From positions 1 to 62,567 of the forward strand of contig JAFRUI010000023.1 of the NCBI GenBank assembly GCA_017438945.1: a stretch of 62,567 bases of DNA. The letters run 5' to 3'. This stretch comes from Bacteroidales bacterium (GTDB lineage Bacteria; Bacteroidota; Bacteroidia; Bacteroidales; WCHB1-69). Made by a program: the position numbers and the translations under genes. Of this stretch, positions 8,909 to 17,346 are shown in pieces (position 1 is the first letter of the stretch; every line of letters begins with the position of its first letter). The notes beneath the pieces were generated by a model, which had not been told where the DNA came from, made no database searches, and saw nothing but the letters and a program-made list of their open reading frames with translations.

Positions 8909-11900
8909 TAATACTCTTGGTATTTCCGGATGAAGCGCCAGTATTCCGGGGTTTCAATCTTGGCGCATAATGCGGCGTAATGCTCCTGATAATAGTGCCG
9001 CATCTGTTTGGTAACCAGACGGTCACGCTCGCTGTCGGTATCCGCGTGCACCTCCTCATACGGGCGCATTCGCTCTCCCACCTCGAGATACATTTCGCCA
9101 GCGCGGAACATCAACTCTTCCTTGGGCAGCACATGGCCGATCCCGTGCAGGAACACAGGCAGGATGTCGGCATCCAGCTCGCGGGCCAAAGCAAAGGCAC
9201 CCTTATGGAAACGCAGAATCTCACAATTCGGGGAGCGCGTACCCTCGGGGAACACACAGATGGAATACCCACGTTCGTACAAATCCTTCAATCTCGGCAA
9301 GTTACGCTCCATTCCATCTCTGACAGGATAATATTCGGCCTTTCGGATGACCAGCCCGTAAAATGGATTCCGCCACACCCAGTCGTTCGTCAAGAAGACT
9401 ATCTTCGGCGAAAGCGCCATCATGCACAGCAAGTCAAAATGGCTCTGATGGTTCGAAATAATAACCGCAGGCTTCTCGAAACTCTCACCTGCAATATTAT
9501 TCATAACAAACTTTATATGAGGAAGATGGTGTACAAAAAACACCGCCATTTTATACAAAAACGTGTGATAACGCAGGCGTTTTTCTTCCGTTTCCTTGCC
9601 TATCAAAAAGAAAATGGCCGTGAAGGGTATCAGGAACAGGAAGAGCAACAAGAAACAGAAACCGCAAAATAACGTGTATGCAAAACGTTTGAGTGTTACA
9701 GGAGTTTCTCTCGGCTTCCCGTTTTTCTTCGTCAGCAGGTCAAAAATGACGGGCGGCAGGAAGGAAGCCATCATCACCACGATGGCCATTCCGACAATGG
9801 TGACCAGAGCCAGTGAACGAAGCGCAGGATGTCTGGCTACAATCAGGCAGCCGATGCCCGCAAACATGATCAATGCGGATATGACTACGCTGTGCTTGTA
9901 GGAAGCCAAGCGCGGCTTGCCTGTCGTGTATTCGTATAAAAGTCCTTCCGTGATGAATATCGTGTAGTCATCGCCTTGTCCGAAAATAAAGGTGGCCAAT
10001 ATAATATTGACGATATTGAACTGGATACCTGTCAGTTGCATTATACCCAATATCCAAATCCAGCCAACCGCCAATGGCAGAAACGCCAGCAGAGCCAACT
10101 CTATTCTTCTGAATGAGACAAGTAGGAAGACAAACACCACGATGCTGCACACAAGTCCGATGTAATTGAACGAGCCGCGAAGCATGTCCACCAGCTGACG
10201 TCCCACATCATTGCCCGAAAAGGCGAACATGGCCTTATCCCCGTCATCCAGAAGGGCGTGCACCGCCTCAGGGTCAGAGGTCCTGACATAATTGACGATA
10301 CGCCAACCTCCATCATAAGAGTAAAGATATTTGCCCGTGAACGGTTCGACAATATCGTCAAAATCTTCGATGTCAGAAACATCCCACGTTTTCGAAGTCA
10401 TTTCCAAAAAAGGCAGGAAAGCGTTGTCTTGGAAACCATGGGCGGAAGCTTTCTGTTCAAATTCCTCAAGGTATTTCCGGACGGGACCGCTTTGCCAAAA
10501 TGCATTCCAGCGGGTGGCAGCTTCTTTTTGAGAGGTTTGCGAAGGAAGCATCTCCCCCACTCCGCTGACACTCTTCACTGCGTCACACCCCTTCAGCTCG
10601 TCCACCAAAACGGCATTGCGATTCACAGCCTCCTGTAACGTGGAGCCTTCCACCACGGCGTACATCATATCGGAGGACTGTACTTTGGACAGAATCTCCA
10701 GATTTTCCCGCTGTACCGGCGTCATGTAGTTAATATGGGAGAGGTCGCTGTCAAAGGAGATTTCTCGGGAATAGTAGCCCAATACGAGTGTCACCACCAG
10801 GCCGGCAAGCACAATCCACGGACTTGCCTTGCTGCGGGAGAGCTGTAAACCGGCAAGCTTTCCAAAGAGCTGGTGTTCTGATGGTTTCGGGCGATGACGC
10901 ATAAACTGAGGCAGGAATATGAGTACGAAAAAGATCGTGCCAACCAGCATAAGGGAGGCGAAGAGGCCGAGGTCGCGCATAGCCTGGGCATCGAGCCACA
11001 GAAGGCAGCAGAAGGCGGCCACCGTGGTCAGATTGCCGATGAAGAGTGGCAGTACCATCTCGCGCAACGCTTCGCGGCGGCTGCCGCTTTCCTTATACGC
11101 ATCGAGGAAATGCAACGGATAGTTGGCGACTATGCCCACGATAACCGAACCGATGCCCAACACGATGACAGAGATTCCGCCACGGAAAATGGCGACTCCT
11201 GCGAGGGCGAAAAGCGCCCCGAAGAGTATTGAGCCCCCCACCCACAGGATATCCGACAGGCGACGATAATGCAACAACAGAATAGCCAAAATCAAGACCA
11301 GGGCGATGGAGACCGCCAAGATGGAGTCTCTCTTGATTTGCTCCGCATTGGTGGCGGCAATCAGCGGGGCGCCCACAGCCGCGATTTCAACACCCGGAAC
11401 CTCAGCCTGAACGGCCGCTGTCTTCTCCTCCAGAAACTTGGACAAGAGACCATTGTTGTAACTCTCATTGGAGCCAAAAGGGCTGTCAAAGGTGATGATC
11501 CCGTGTTGCCCGTCGGCAGTGAACAGATAACCATCCAAGACTTGGAATGCATCGTTAAGCTTCAGCGAGTTAAGGCGTTGGAGCACAGGTGTAAAAAGCT
11601 GCAGCGGATCATTCGACATACTCTGGCGGAAGATGCCAGAAGTGGGGAACATCAGCATCTTATTAATCGCATCCAAACGGTCGTCAACAAGGCCAGGGGT
11701 CTTCAGCAAAGAATCAACACGTTCATAATCAGCCTCTTCCATAAGATAAGGCAGATGAGCGTACACGGCATTCATCAAATCCAGAAACTGCATCTCATCT
11801 ACCGTAACATTCAGATTCTCCACCATTTCCTGATCGGCGAGGCTGTCGCCAAGGCGCTGCATGGCGTCTTCCATCGCGTTTATGTCGAAACTGTCAACAG

Positions 11901-12123
11901 CGGAAAATACGAGCACAATCCGATTTTGCGCCGCAAACTGCTGATACACCTCCTGATACTTCCTGCTCTCGTCATCGCGGGGCAGGAACTTGGCAATGTC
12001 CTCCTCATAGCGCACGCGGGAAGCGAGGAAAGCGAAAACAGCAGTGAGAACCAACGCCAAAGCGATGGTCAGCCCTCGCCGCTTTTCCAAGAAGTCGTAT
12101 ATCCGCAAAAAGAATCCAGTCAT
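8860..12123 (-). CDS. MMPL/RND-family exporter fused to PlsC-type acyltransferase
   Basis: Predicted inner-membrane lipid exporter of the polyketide-type operon. Residues 1-790 have the MMPL layout: one transmembrane helix near the N-terminus, a large periplasmic loop (about 35-270), a bundle of membrane helices, a second loop (about 470-640) and a second bundle. Residues about 850-1060 form a 1-acylglycerol-3-phosphate acyltransferase-like domain with NHQSHFD (HX4D, near residue 890) and FPEGTRSPN (near 960). The 1087-residue fusion couples transfer of an acyl chain to a lipid with export, which fits assembly of a lipid-linked polyene. The gene starts 2 bases after the glycosyltransferase stop. 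Its last dozen residues come from a heptamer repeat and are unlikely to be functional. Confidence 0.85.
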   Translation of the reverse strand: MTGFFLRIYDFLEKRRGLTIALALVLTAVFAFLASRVRYEEDIAKFLPRDDESRKYQEVYQQFAAQNRIVLVFSAVDSFDINAMEDAMQRLGDSLADQEMVENLNVTVDEMQFLDLMNAVYAHLPYLMEEADYERVDSLLKTPGLVDDRLDAINKMLMFPTSGIFRQSMSNDPLQLFTPVLQRLNSLKLNDAFQVLDGYLFTADGQHGIITFDSPFGSNESYNNGLLSKFLEEKTAAVQAEVPGVEIAAVGAPLIAATNAEQIKRDSILAVSIALVLILAILLLHYRRLSDILWVGGSILFGALFALAGVAIFRGGISVIVLGIGSVIVGIVANYPLHFLDAYKESGSRREALREMVLPLFIGNLTTVAAFCCLLWLDAQAMRDLGLFASLMLVGTIFFVLIFLPQFMRHRPKPSEHQLFGKLAGLQLSRSKASPWIVLAGLVVTLVLGYYSREISFDSDLSHINYMTPVQRENLEILSKVQSSDMMYAVVEGSTLQEAVNRNAVLVDELKGCDAVKSVSGVGEMLPSQTSQKEAATRWNAFWQSGPVRKYLEEFEQKASAHGFQDNAFLPFLEMTSKTWDVSDIEDFDDIVEPFTGKYLYSYDGGWRIVNYVRTSDPEAVHALLDDGDKAMFAFSGNDVGRQLVDMLRGSFNYIGLVCSIVVFVFLLVSFRRIELALLAFLPLAVGWIWILGIMQLTGIQFNIVNIILATFIFGQGDDYTIFITEGLLYEYTTGKPRLASYKHSVVISALIMFAGIGCLIVARHPALRSLALVTIVGMAIVVMMASFLPPVIFDLLTKKNGKPRETPVTLKRFAYTLFCGFCFLLLFLFLIPFTAIFFLIGKETEEKRLRYHTFLYKMAVFFVHHLPHIKFVMNNIAGESFEKPAVIISNHQSHFDLLCMMALSPKIVFLTNDWVWRNPFYGLVIRKAEYYPVRDGMERNLPRLKDLYERGYSICVFPEGTRSPNCEILRFHKGAFALARELDADILPVFLHGIGHVLPKEELMFRAGEMYLEVGERMRPYEEVHADTDSERDRLVTKQMRHYYQEHYAALCAKIETPEYWRFIRKYQEYYKLPTAKNQPQIANSQ

Positions 12124-12125
12124 TC

Positions 12126-12902
12126 TTACTTCTTAATTCTAATTTTTAATTTCCGTAGTATCCTTACTGGCAAGTAATAAAACAAGGCTCCGAAGGTGAG
12201 CACGCTATTGAGCACGCTGATCCGGAAAAAATCCCAGAACGGCCGGAAGTGGCTCACGCGCTCTCCTTCAGGTGGATAATAGACGCGCACAGGCACCGAT
12301 ACCACCGGCACACCCCGCCACGCCGAAAAGACCAACAGTTCCAGCTCCGCCTCATAACGCGGGGTGATAGGCCAACGTAAGTTAATGGCTTCCAGCGGAT
12401 AAAGCCGGTAACCGCTCTGCGTGTCCTCCAACGGAATGCCCGTCTGCAGACGAAACCAGAAATTGGAGAACTTGTTGGCGAAGGTGTTTTTCGAAGGCAT
12501 ATTATCCGCTGTCAGATTGCGGGAGCCGACAATCAACGAACCCTTATGTTGCAGGAAGCAATCCATCAAAACCGGGATATCCTCAGGAAAATGTTGTCCG
12601 TCGGAGTCGATGGTGACGGCGTAGCGGTAGCCGAGTTCCAACGCCCGGCGGAAGCCCTGCATCAGCGCATAACCCTTGCCTTTGTTGGGGGTATAATCCA
12701 CGATTTCAGGAAGTTCCGAAGCATCAAAAACGGCAGTGAGGACCGCCATCGTTTCGGGTGTGCTTCCATCGTTCACCACGATGATGTTACGGGTATAGGC
12801 TTGGATACGCCGCAGCACGTCCACAATGGTCTTCTCGTTGTTGTACGTCGGTACAATCACACACGTATGTTCCTCGTCAAAAACCTTCTGCCATTCCATC
12901 AT
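12126..12902 (-). CDS. Family 2 glycosyltransferase (dolichol-phosphate-mannose-synthase-like)
   Basis: A GT-A fold transferase that probably glycosylates the lipid product or a polyprenyl carrier at the cytoplasmic membrane face. VIVPTYNNEKTI lies near residue 17. NKGKGYALMQGFRRAL and TIDSDGQHFPEDI (the DxD-type motif, near 100) follow, and DTQSGYRLYP is in the second half. The 258 residues contain a possible membrane-associated C-terminal helix (SVLNSVLTFGALFYYL). It overlaps the upstream dehydratase gene by 4 bases. Its basic tail (KLKIRIKK) is encoded by an AT-rich 7-base-period stretch at 12126-12154. Confidence 0.85.
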   Translation of the reverse strand: MMEWQKVFDEEHTCVIVPTYNNEKTIVDVLRRIQAYTRNIIVVNDGSTPETMAVLTAVFDASELPEIVDYTPNKGKGYALMQGFRRALELGYRYAVTIDSDGQHFPEDIPVLMDCFLQHKGSLIVGSRNLTADNMPSKNTFANKFSNFWFRLQTGIPLEDTQSGYRLYPLEAINLRWPITPRYEAELELLVFSAWRGVPVVSVPVRVYYPPEGERVSHFRPFWDFFRISVLNSVLTFGALFYYLPVRILRKLKIRIKK

Positions 12903-13258
12903 GCCTCTTTGCCAAAAACAAGTGAGAATTTCGTGAATACCCGTCCTCCTGACCTCAACGCGCCTTTTGTAATCACCACATCGCCCTCTTCTTCCAATTT
13001 GTCGAAACTCACTTCGACATCATCCGTGACAGGACGAAATATATCTATGTATTTCAACAATTTAACCTCTTTCAATCGCAATCCGAAGCCGCAAATGTCC
13101 CCTGCCAATTCTTCCACAATCCCCACCTGGCACACGCCGGGTGTCACTGGATTTCCCGGAAAATGACCTTGGTAGATCGCACACTCCGGCAACAACCGGA
13201 TTCTCGCGACTTTATCGTTTATCTCAACAATCGTATATAATTCGTCTTGCAATTTCAT
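12899..13258 (-). CDS. Hot-dog fold 3-hydroxyacyl-ACP dehydratase (FabZ/ApeI-like)
   Basis: Likely dehydrates ACP-bound 3-hydroxyacyl chains to make conjugated double bonds. YQGHFPGNPVTPGVCQ (residues 29-44) is the FabZ/FabA active-site loop with catalytic His32. At the place where FabZ has its catalytic Glu (His+14) this protein has Gly46, with Glu49 and Glu50 close by. A PGVxQ form of the loop is, as I recall, typical of ApeI-like enzymes. At 119 residues it is a single hot-dog domain. It overlaps the glycosyltransferase by 4 bases and follows the LolA-like gene by 14 bases. Confidence 0.82.
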   Translation of the reverse strand: MKLQDELYTIVEINDKVARIRLLPECAIYQGHFPGNPVTPGVCQVGIVEELAGDICGFGLRLKEVKLLKYIDIFRPVTDDVEVSFDKLEEEGDVVITKGALRSGGRVFTKFSLVFGKEA

Positions 13259-13272
13259 CTTCTTTCATCGCA

Positions 13273-13938
13273 TCAGTTAAACACCGAATCCGCAATCTTC
13301 TCGTTCAATTTTGTGTTGGCAAAAGTAATCGTGGTGGTATCCCCACTTGCCTCTTTCATCTCCACTTTCGTCACGGCGTTGTGCTTGTCATTGAAATAGA
13401 GGTGGATACAAGTAAACATTTTTTTCAGTTTCGCCTGTTTCGGGGTGAGTTTGGCAACCCATTGGTCGCCCAAGGTGTACATTTCGACGGTGAACTCATC
13501 GTTGTTGGACAAGGCCGTGCCTGTGACACTGCCCATCACGATCTGCGCAATGCCTTTGAAGAGTTGTCCGCTCTGGCCGTCGGCCTTCCGGGTTTTGCCG
13601 TCCTGTTGCATATAGACCTGTCCATCGGCTTTCACGATGAGGGCATATTTGTTGGGCGACGTGTAGGCCCATTTGAGGTTCTTTCCAGAAAAAAACATCT
13701 GCCCTTTGGAGGTTTGTTTCTCTTTGAGCATGGTCGATTGGCGAACCTGCGTAAAGTCACACTGGATGCTCTTCACGGCGGCGGTGGCCTTCCCCACCGT
13801 CTCCACCATCTTCTTTGACTGTTCGGGGGTGGCTTTCTTGAGGGTTTGGGCGGAAGCCGAGGAGACGAGCAGGAGCAGCATCATGCCCCACACTGCGCCA
13901 CGCACTCTTGCATCGCTGCACCCGCATTCCGAACGCAT
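13273..13938 (-). CDS. LolA-like periplasmic lipid/lipoprotein carrier
   Basis: Predicted to carry the lipidic product between membranes. After a signal peptide (MLLLLVSSASA|Q) comes a LolA-type half-barrel: the FTQVRQSTMLKEKQTSKGQM strand, then FSGKNLKWAYTSPNKYALIV, DGQVYMQQDGKTRK and KKMFTCIHLYFN. The start is uncertain. The frame is open to 14112, but that extension is encoded by dispersed repeats and looks non-native. ATG at 13938 gives 221 residues with a basic n-region (RVR) before the hydrophobic core. GTG at 13905 gives an ordinary short signal peptide, and ATG at 13884 one that is too short. LolA-like genes are regular members of aryl polyene clusters. Confidence 0.8.
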   Translation of the reverse strand: MRSECGCSDARVRGAVWGMMLLLLVSSASAQTLKKATPEQSKKMVETVGKATAAVKSIQCDFTQVRQSTMLKEKQTSKGQMFFSGKNLKWAYTSPNKYALIVKADGQVYMQQDGKTRKADGQSGQLFKGIAQIVMGSVTGTALSNNDEFTVEMYTLGDQWVAKLTPKQAKLKKMFTCIHLYFNDKHNAVTKVEMKEASGDTTTITFANTKLNEKIADSVFN

Positions 13939-13951
13939 GGTCTGTTTCAAG

Positions 13952-14090
13952 CCCCACACTGCGCTGCGCTTGTGTGGGGTTATTAGCGCTTCGCGCGTCT
14001 TGCCCCTTCGGGGCTGCTCAAGGAATATGTTTTGATACCCCCCTGCCCTGCGGGCATCCCCCCTAAAGGGGGAAATGGTGCTTCGATCGT
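13952..14090. repeat. Composite dispersed repeat between LolA-like and EamA-like genes
   Basis: Three blocks follow one another: CCCCACAC...GTGTGGGG (13952-13979), the CTTGCCCC hairpin with GCTGCTCAAGGAA (about 13999-14035), and CCCCTGCCCTGCGGGCATCC followed by CCCCTAAAGGGGG and GGTGCTTCGAYCG (about 14037-14090). Blocks two and three recur together, in the same order, at 16629-16720. The region is open in one frame and would add 58 residues to the LolA-like protein if translated. Confidence 0.75.
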
Positions 14091-14106
14091 TAGATTCGTC
14101 TATCTT

Positions 14107-14144
14107 ATTCATAATTCATAATTCATCATTCATAATTCATCATT
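14107..14144. repeat. Heptamer array (TTCATAA/TTCATCA)
   Basis: About five 7-base units. The TGA stop of the EamA-like gene (14140-14142) lies in the array. Confidence 0.8.
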
Positions 14145-14490
14145 GCGCCACAAAATAACATCCTGCCATGATGAGCAGAACACCAATCCAGCGGGTGGCG
14201 GGCACGGTTTCGTGGAAGATGAGCACGGCGGCGAGCATGCCAAAGACGTAGCTCAGCGAGATGAGCGGGTAGGCGCGAGAAAACGGGTAGTTCTTGAGGA
14301 TGTACATCCAGAGGACGGCGCCGGCACCATAGGCAGCACCGCAGCCAAGCCACCACCAATTGGTGAGCTGCGCCAAGAAAAACGAGCCCTTCCAAGCGAA
14401 AGTACCCATCTTCTGGAGCGCGAATTTCAGAAACACCTGTCCGGAACATAAAAGAACCGACTGGATAACAGCCAAAACGATTAGTCTCAT
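14140..14490 (-). CDS. Small EamA/DMT-type four-helix membrane protein
   Basis: A 116-residue hydrophobic protein with four predicted membrane helices (about 3-22, 38-58, 70-90 and 97-115). Its features, such as GQVFLKFAL near the start, AYPLISLSYVFG and a C-terminal TRWIGVLLIMAGCYFV, are typical of half-size EamA or ArnE/F-like flippase subunits. It may translocate a lipid-linked intermediate for the operon, perhaps as a dimer. The start overlaps the stop of the ketosynthase-like gene by 4 bases, so translational coupling is likely. Confidence 0.75.
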   Translation of the reverse strand: MRLIVLAVIQSVLLCSGQVFLKFALQKMGTFAWKGSFFLAQLTNWWWLGCGAAYGAGAVLWMYILKNYPFSRAYPLISLSYVFGMLAAVLIFHETVPATRWIGVLLIMAGCYFVAQ

Positions 14491-15107
14491 AGCGTTTTTT
14501 TTATGATTTCGGCACGGTCCTCCGCACCTTTTTGGTGAATAACTCGCACGGCTTCAATCTCGTAGAGCGGATTCTCACCCGGTTCCACGGACAGCATCCA
14601 CGCCTCAGAGCGGTTGTGAACCTCCAATTGCCCGAAGAAGTGGGGGTGCTGTAGTTGCAACTCCGTGAGTTCGTCGTTCGCGCATACGAGCGCGGTGCGC
14701 AGCCTGCCCGTTCGCAGCCGCAGGAAAGCGTCCTGCAACGCCAACTCGAACGAAACGGTCCGGTGCGAATAGGTGTTGTTGTAACCGTGGTTTTTCGTGT
14801 AAATCGCCATCATCGAGGCCACGGTGTTGTGGGTCGATTGCATGAAACAGGTGGGCATGTTCATCGTCTCGCCTTCAGCCGCCAGAGCGTTGAGCATCTG
14901 CACGGTGTTCTCCATGCAACCCATCGCAGTGCCGTTGAGGATGGCATCGGGTTCCCCTATCCCGCTGATTTCCATCGCTTTGAGTGCCGTCGCCAAAGCA
15001 CGTTTCTGCAACTTGCCCATGCGGCGCGCCTTCATCGGTGGTATGTAACGGCTATATTCCTCCGACGGAACGTCTTTCACGATTGCGGTGACATACACTC
15101 TATTCAT
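14487..15107 (-). CDS. Small ketosynthase-like protein, possible chain length factor
   Basis: A 206-residue protein resembling only the N-terminal half of a ketosynthase. At the place of the catalytic-cysteine loop (TACSS in true ketosynthases) it reads PTCFMQSTHNTVAS (residues 85-98). This is the form seen in the 'beta-ketoacyl synthase, N-terminal, chain-length-factor-like' family. It carries no C-terminal half and no HGTGT motif. By analogy with the ApeO:ApeC pair of aryl polyene pathways, it probably pairs with one of the two full ketosynthases and sets product length. Its start overlaps the end of the ketosynthase at 15100 by 8 bases. Confidence 0.75.
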   Translation of the reverse strand: MNRVYVTAIVKDVPSEEYSRYIPPMKARRMGKLQKRALATALKAMEISGIGEPDAILNGTAMGCMENTVQMLNALAAEGETMNMPTCFMQSTHNTVASMMAIYTKNHGYNNTYSHRTVSFELALQDAFLRLRTGRLRTALVCANDELTELQLQHPHFFGQLEVHNRSEAWMLSVEPGENPLYEIEAVRVIHQKGAEDRAEIIKKTL

Positions 15108-16281
15108 AGCGCGACAGGATTATGGACGAATCGTTGCCCCCGAATCCGAAAGCGTTGCACATCACGTGACGCAGATCGGCACGCGGGCACTCCTTTCCAG
15201 AGACAGGAACAACACATTGCTCGTCAAAATTTTGGTATTCAGATTGATACGGCAGAAAACCGTTGCGCATCGCCAATAGGCAGAAGACCGCCTCGATGGA
15301 GCCCGACGCGCTGGTGGTGTGCCCCGTACAGGATTTCGTGGAGGAGACAGGCGGCAGCTTTTCGCCAAACACGCGTTTCAGCGCAGTGCTCTCCGAAGCG
15401 TCGTTGTTGGAAGTGCCCGTACCATGTGCATTCACGTAGCCGATGTCAGAAGGGGATAATTTTGCATCTGCTATAGCTTGTTTCATAGCCAAGTAAGCCC
15501 CTTCCCCATCTTCCGAGGAAGCCGTCTGGTGGTGCGCGTCGCAGGCATTCCCGCCCCCGCTGAGCACCGCAAGGATCTTCGCGCCGCGCTGCAACGCCGA
15601 TTCTTCGCTCTCCAGTACCAAATAGGCCGCCCCTTCGCCCAAGTTCAGTCCCGCCCGGGTCTGGTCGAACGGGCGACAACGTTCCCTATCCAAAATCATC
15701 AGCGACTTGAAGCCGTTGAGATGGAACAGCGAAAGCGCTTCCGAGCCGCCCGCCATCACGATATCCCGTTCCCCACTTTCTACCAGCAACTTGCCCATTA
15801 TCAAAGCGTTCATAGCGGATGAGCACGCCGTGGAAACGGTACTGGTAAAGTCGAAATCGCCACAACAGTCGGCAATGTCATTCGTGGATGCGCCACAATC
15901 GTGAACATCGGGCATTCCCATGGGTAGTGGCTCCGGATAAAGGTGTTCGGTGACGTCCATACCGCCGACAGTGGTACCGGAAATCAACGCCAGACCTTTG
16001 TGACCTTGCAACTTGGCTTGTGCCAACGCTTCTTGTAGAGCCGCCACACCGAGCAGATGCGTGCGCGAGTACAAACGGCCAGAAAGCAGCCCCAACGATT
16101 TCATGAGCTCTTCGTTAGACACCGGTACTTCGCCAACCGGGAACTCGCTATGTTCCGTAAGCAAATAGCGAGCCTCTCTGATGCCGGAAATCCCGTTCAT
16201 CAGGGCTGCTGCATTCGCTTCCGCACCCACACCGAGCGCGGAAACGACTCCCATACCGGTTATGACGACTTTCGGATGCAT
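15100..16281 (-). CDS. Beta-ketoacyl-ACP synthase (FabF/KAS II type)
   Basis: Condenses malonyl-ACP with the growing chain. The complete Cys-His-His triad is present: Cys153 in VSTACSSAMNAL, His286 in NAHGTGTSNNDASE and His321 in KSCTGHTTSASGS. GLNLGEGAAYLVLE precedes the C-terminal thiolase half. At 393 residues it is slightly shorter than FabF. Its ATG overlaps the stop of the ACP gene by one base (TAATG), so the carrier protein and synthase are probably translationally coupled. It is likely the partner of the small ketosynthase-like protein encoded next. Confidence 0.92.
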   Translation of the reverse strand: MHPKVVITGMGVVSALGVGAEANAAALMNGISGIREARYLLTEHSEFPVGEVPVSNEELMKSLGLLSGRLYSRTHLLGVAALQEALAQAKLQGHKGLALISGTTVGGMDVTEHLYPEPLPMGMPDVHDCGASTNDIADCCGDFDFTSTVSTACSSAMNALIMGKLLVESGERDIVMAGGSEALSLFHLNGFKSLMILDRERCRPFDQTRAGLNLGEGAAYLVLESEESALQRGAKILAVLSGGGNACDAHHQTASSEDGEGAYLAMKQAIADAKLSPSDIGYVNAHGTGTSNNDASESTALKRVFGEKLPPVSSTKSCTGHTTSASGSIEAVFCLLAMRNGFLPYQSEYQNFDEQCVVPVSGKECPRADLRHVMCNAFGFGGNDSSIILSRYE

Positions 16282-16538
16282 TATTTCGTACGGTTCGCGG
16301 CCACGTAGTCAGCCATCGTGCGCACAGAGGCGAAGATCTCCTTGCCCTGTTTCGGGTCGGCAATCTTGATGCCGTAGTTGCGTTCCAAGAGTACGATCAG
16401 TTCAAGCACATCGATGGAATCGAGGCCGAGGCCTTCGTCGCCGAACAGCGGCGCGTTATCATCGATGTCCGCCGGTGTCATCTCTTCGAGGTTCAACGCC
16501 TCGATCATTTTGGTCTTTAATTCTTCTATCAGTTCCAT
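16281..16538 (-). CDS. Acyl carrier protein
   Basis: An 85-residue four-helix carrier with the 4'-phosphopantetheine site LGLDSIDVLEL (Ser41). The acidic helix II and the phrase FGDEGLGLDSID are typical of carriers of aryl polyene-like clusters. It lies directly upstream of its presumed ketosynthase (1-base overlap) and downstream of a 199-base repeat-filled gap. Confidence 0.92.
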   Translation of the reverse strand: MELIEELKTKMIEALNLEEMTPADIDDNAPLFGDEGLGLDSIDVLELIVLLERNYGIKIADPKQGKEIFASVRTMADYVAANRTK

Positions 16539-16574
16539 ATTGTTTGGTTTTTATTCCTTTGACTATTATCACTA

Positions 16575-16720
16575 CTCTCGCAGGGGTGGCGGCGCTCGTG
16601 CCTCGCGCCTTACCCCTGGCTACCAAGCTCTTGCCCCTTCGGGGCTGCTCAAGGAAGATGTTTTTATCCCCCTGCCCTGCGGGCATCCCCCCTAAAGGGG
16701 GGAATGGTGCTTCGACCGTA
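16575..16720. repeat. Composite dispersed repeat between ACP and KS-like genes
   Basis: A GC-rich block with AGGGGTGGCGGCGCTCG and CTCGCGCCTTACCCCTGG (inverted AGGGGT/ACCCCT ends) is followed by the CTTGCCCC hairpin, GCTGCTCAAGGAAGATG and the CCCCTGCCCTGCGGGCATCC block. The last two blocks match 13999-14090 closely. No gene lies in this gap. Confidence 0.75.
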
Positions 16721-16730
16721 TTATTCTACA

Positions 16731-16757
16731 TACTTCATTATGAATTATGAATTAAAA
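16731..16757. repeat. Short heptamer array (TTATGAA)
   Basis: TTATGAATTATGAATT, units of the reverse orientation of the TTCATAA array at 14107. Read on the minus strand it encodes the last residues (LIHNS) and the stop of the KS-like gene. Confidence 0.65.
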
Positions 16758-17298
16758 AATCCGCTTCGTACTCCGTTTCCGAAACAGCCTCCACCCATCC
16801 GGTCAGCACGCTGGTCGTTTCGGAATCGAGAAACGCGCGCTCAATTGCCTGGTTCATTGTCTCTCCCGATTTCTCGGGCAGGAGGACGAAACTGCTCTCT
16901 CCATGGTATTTGTTACGGATGGCAATCTCGCCGGTGACGATGTTGGGCAGCGTATAGACGAACACCGCCGGCGACGGGTAAAACTCCTCAGAATCGGCAA
17001 TCGTCCGCTGGAACGTGCGGTCAGCATTCAGCGAGGAATGGCGGTTGAAGAGAATCACGGCACGGTCGGCGCGGGGCACAAAACGTTCGCCACCTTCGGT
17101 CTCCAACAGAATCTCCGATGCGATGAACCCAACCTTGCACAGTACATCCATCTTGAAGAACTTCGGATAATCCATCTTGTACTTGCGGTACAACTGCGTC
17201 AAAAACGATTCCACCGCAACGGCCTCCGCCACGCACTTCCCGTCCACCACCAAACTCCTCGGCGTCAATTTAACCCTATGTGTTACCTTCGGTTCCAT
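16738..17298 (-). CDS. Second small ketosynthase-like protein (no catalytic cysteine)
   Basis: A 186-residue protein that I assign to the ketosynthase-like proteins of Bacteroidota pigment clusters. DRAVILFNRHSSLNADRTFQ is followed by YPSPAVFVYTLPNIVTGEIA (about 108-127). This resembles the ketosynthase dimer-interface and active-site loop, but it lacks the cysteine and the histidine motifs. A non-catalytic partner (chain length factor) role is an inference. It lies between the ACP and the second ketosynthase, separated on both sides by repeats. Its last five residues come from a heptamer array. Confidence 0.65.
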   Translation of the reverse strand: MEPKVTHRVKLTPRSLVVDGKCVAEAVAVESFLTQLYRKYKMDYPKFFKMDVLCKVGFIASEILLETEGGERFVPRADRAVILFNRHSSLNADRTFQRTIADSEEFYPSPAVFVYTLPNIVTGEIAIRNKYHGESSFVLLPEKSGETMNQAIERAFLDSETTSVLTGWVEAVSETEYEADFLIHNS

Positions 17299-17346
17299 CT
17301 TTTTTTCCGTCCATTGATCAATTATATTCTATAAACATTCTTTTTT

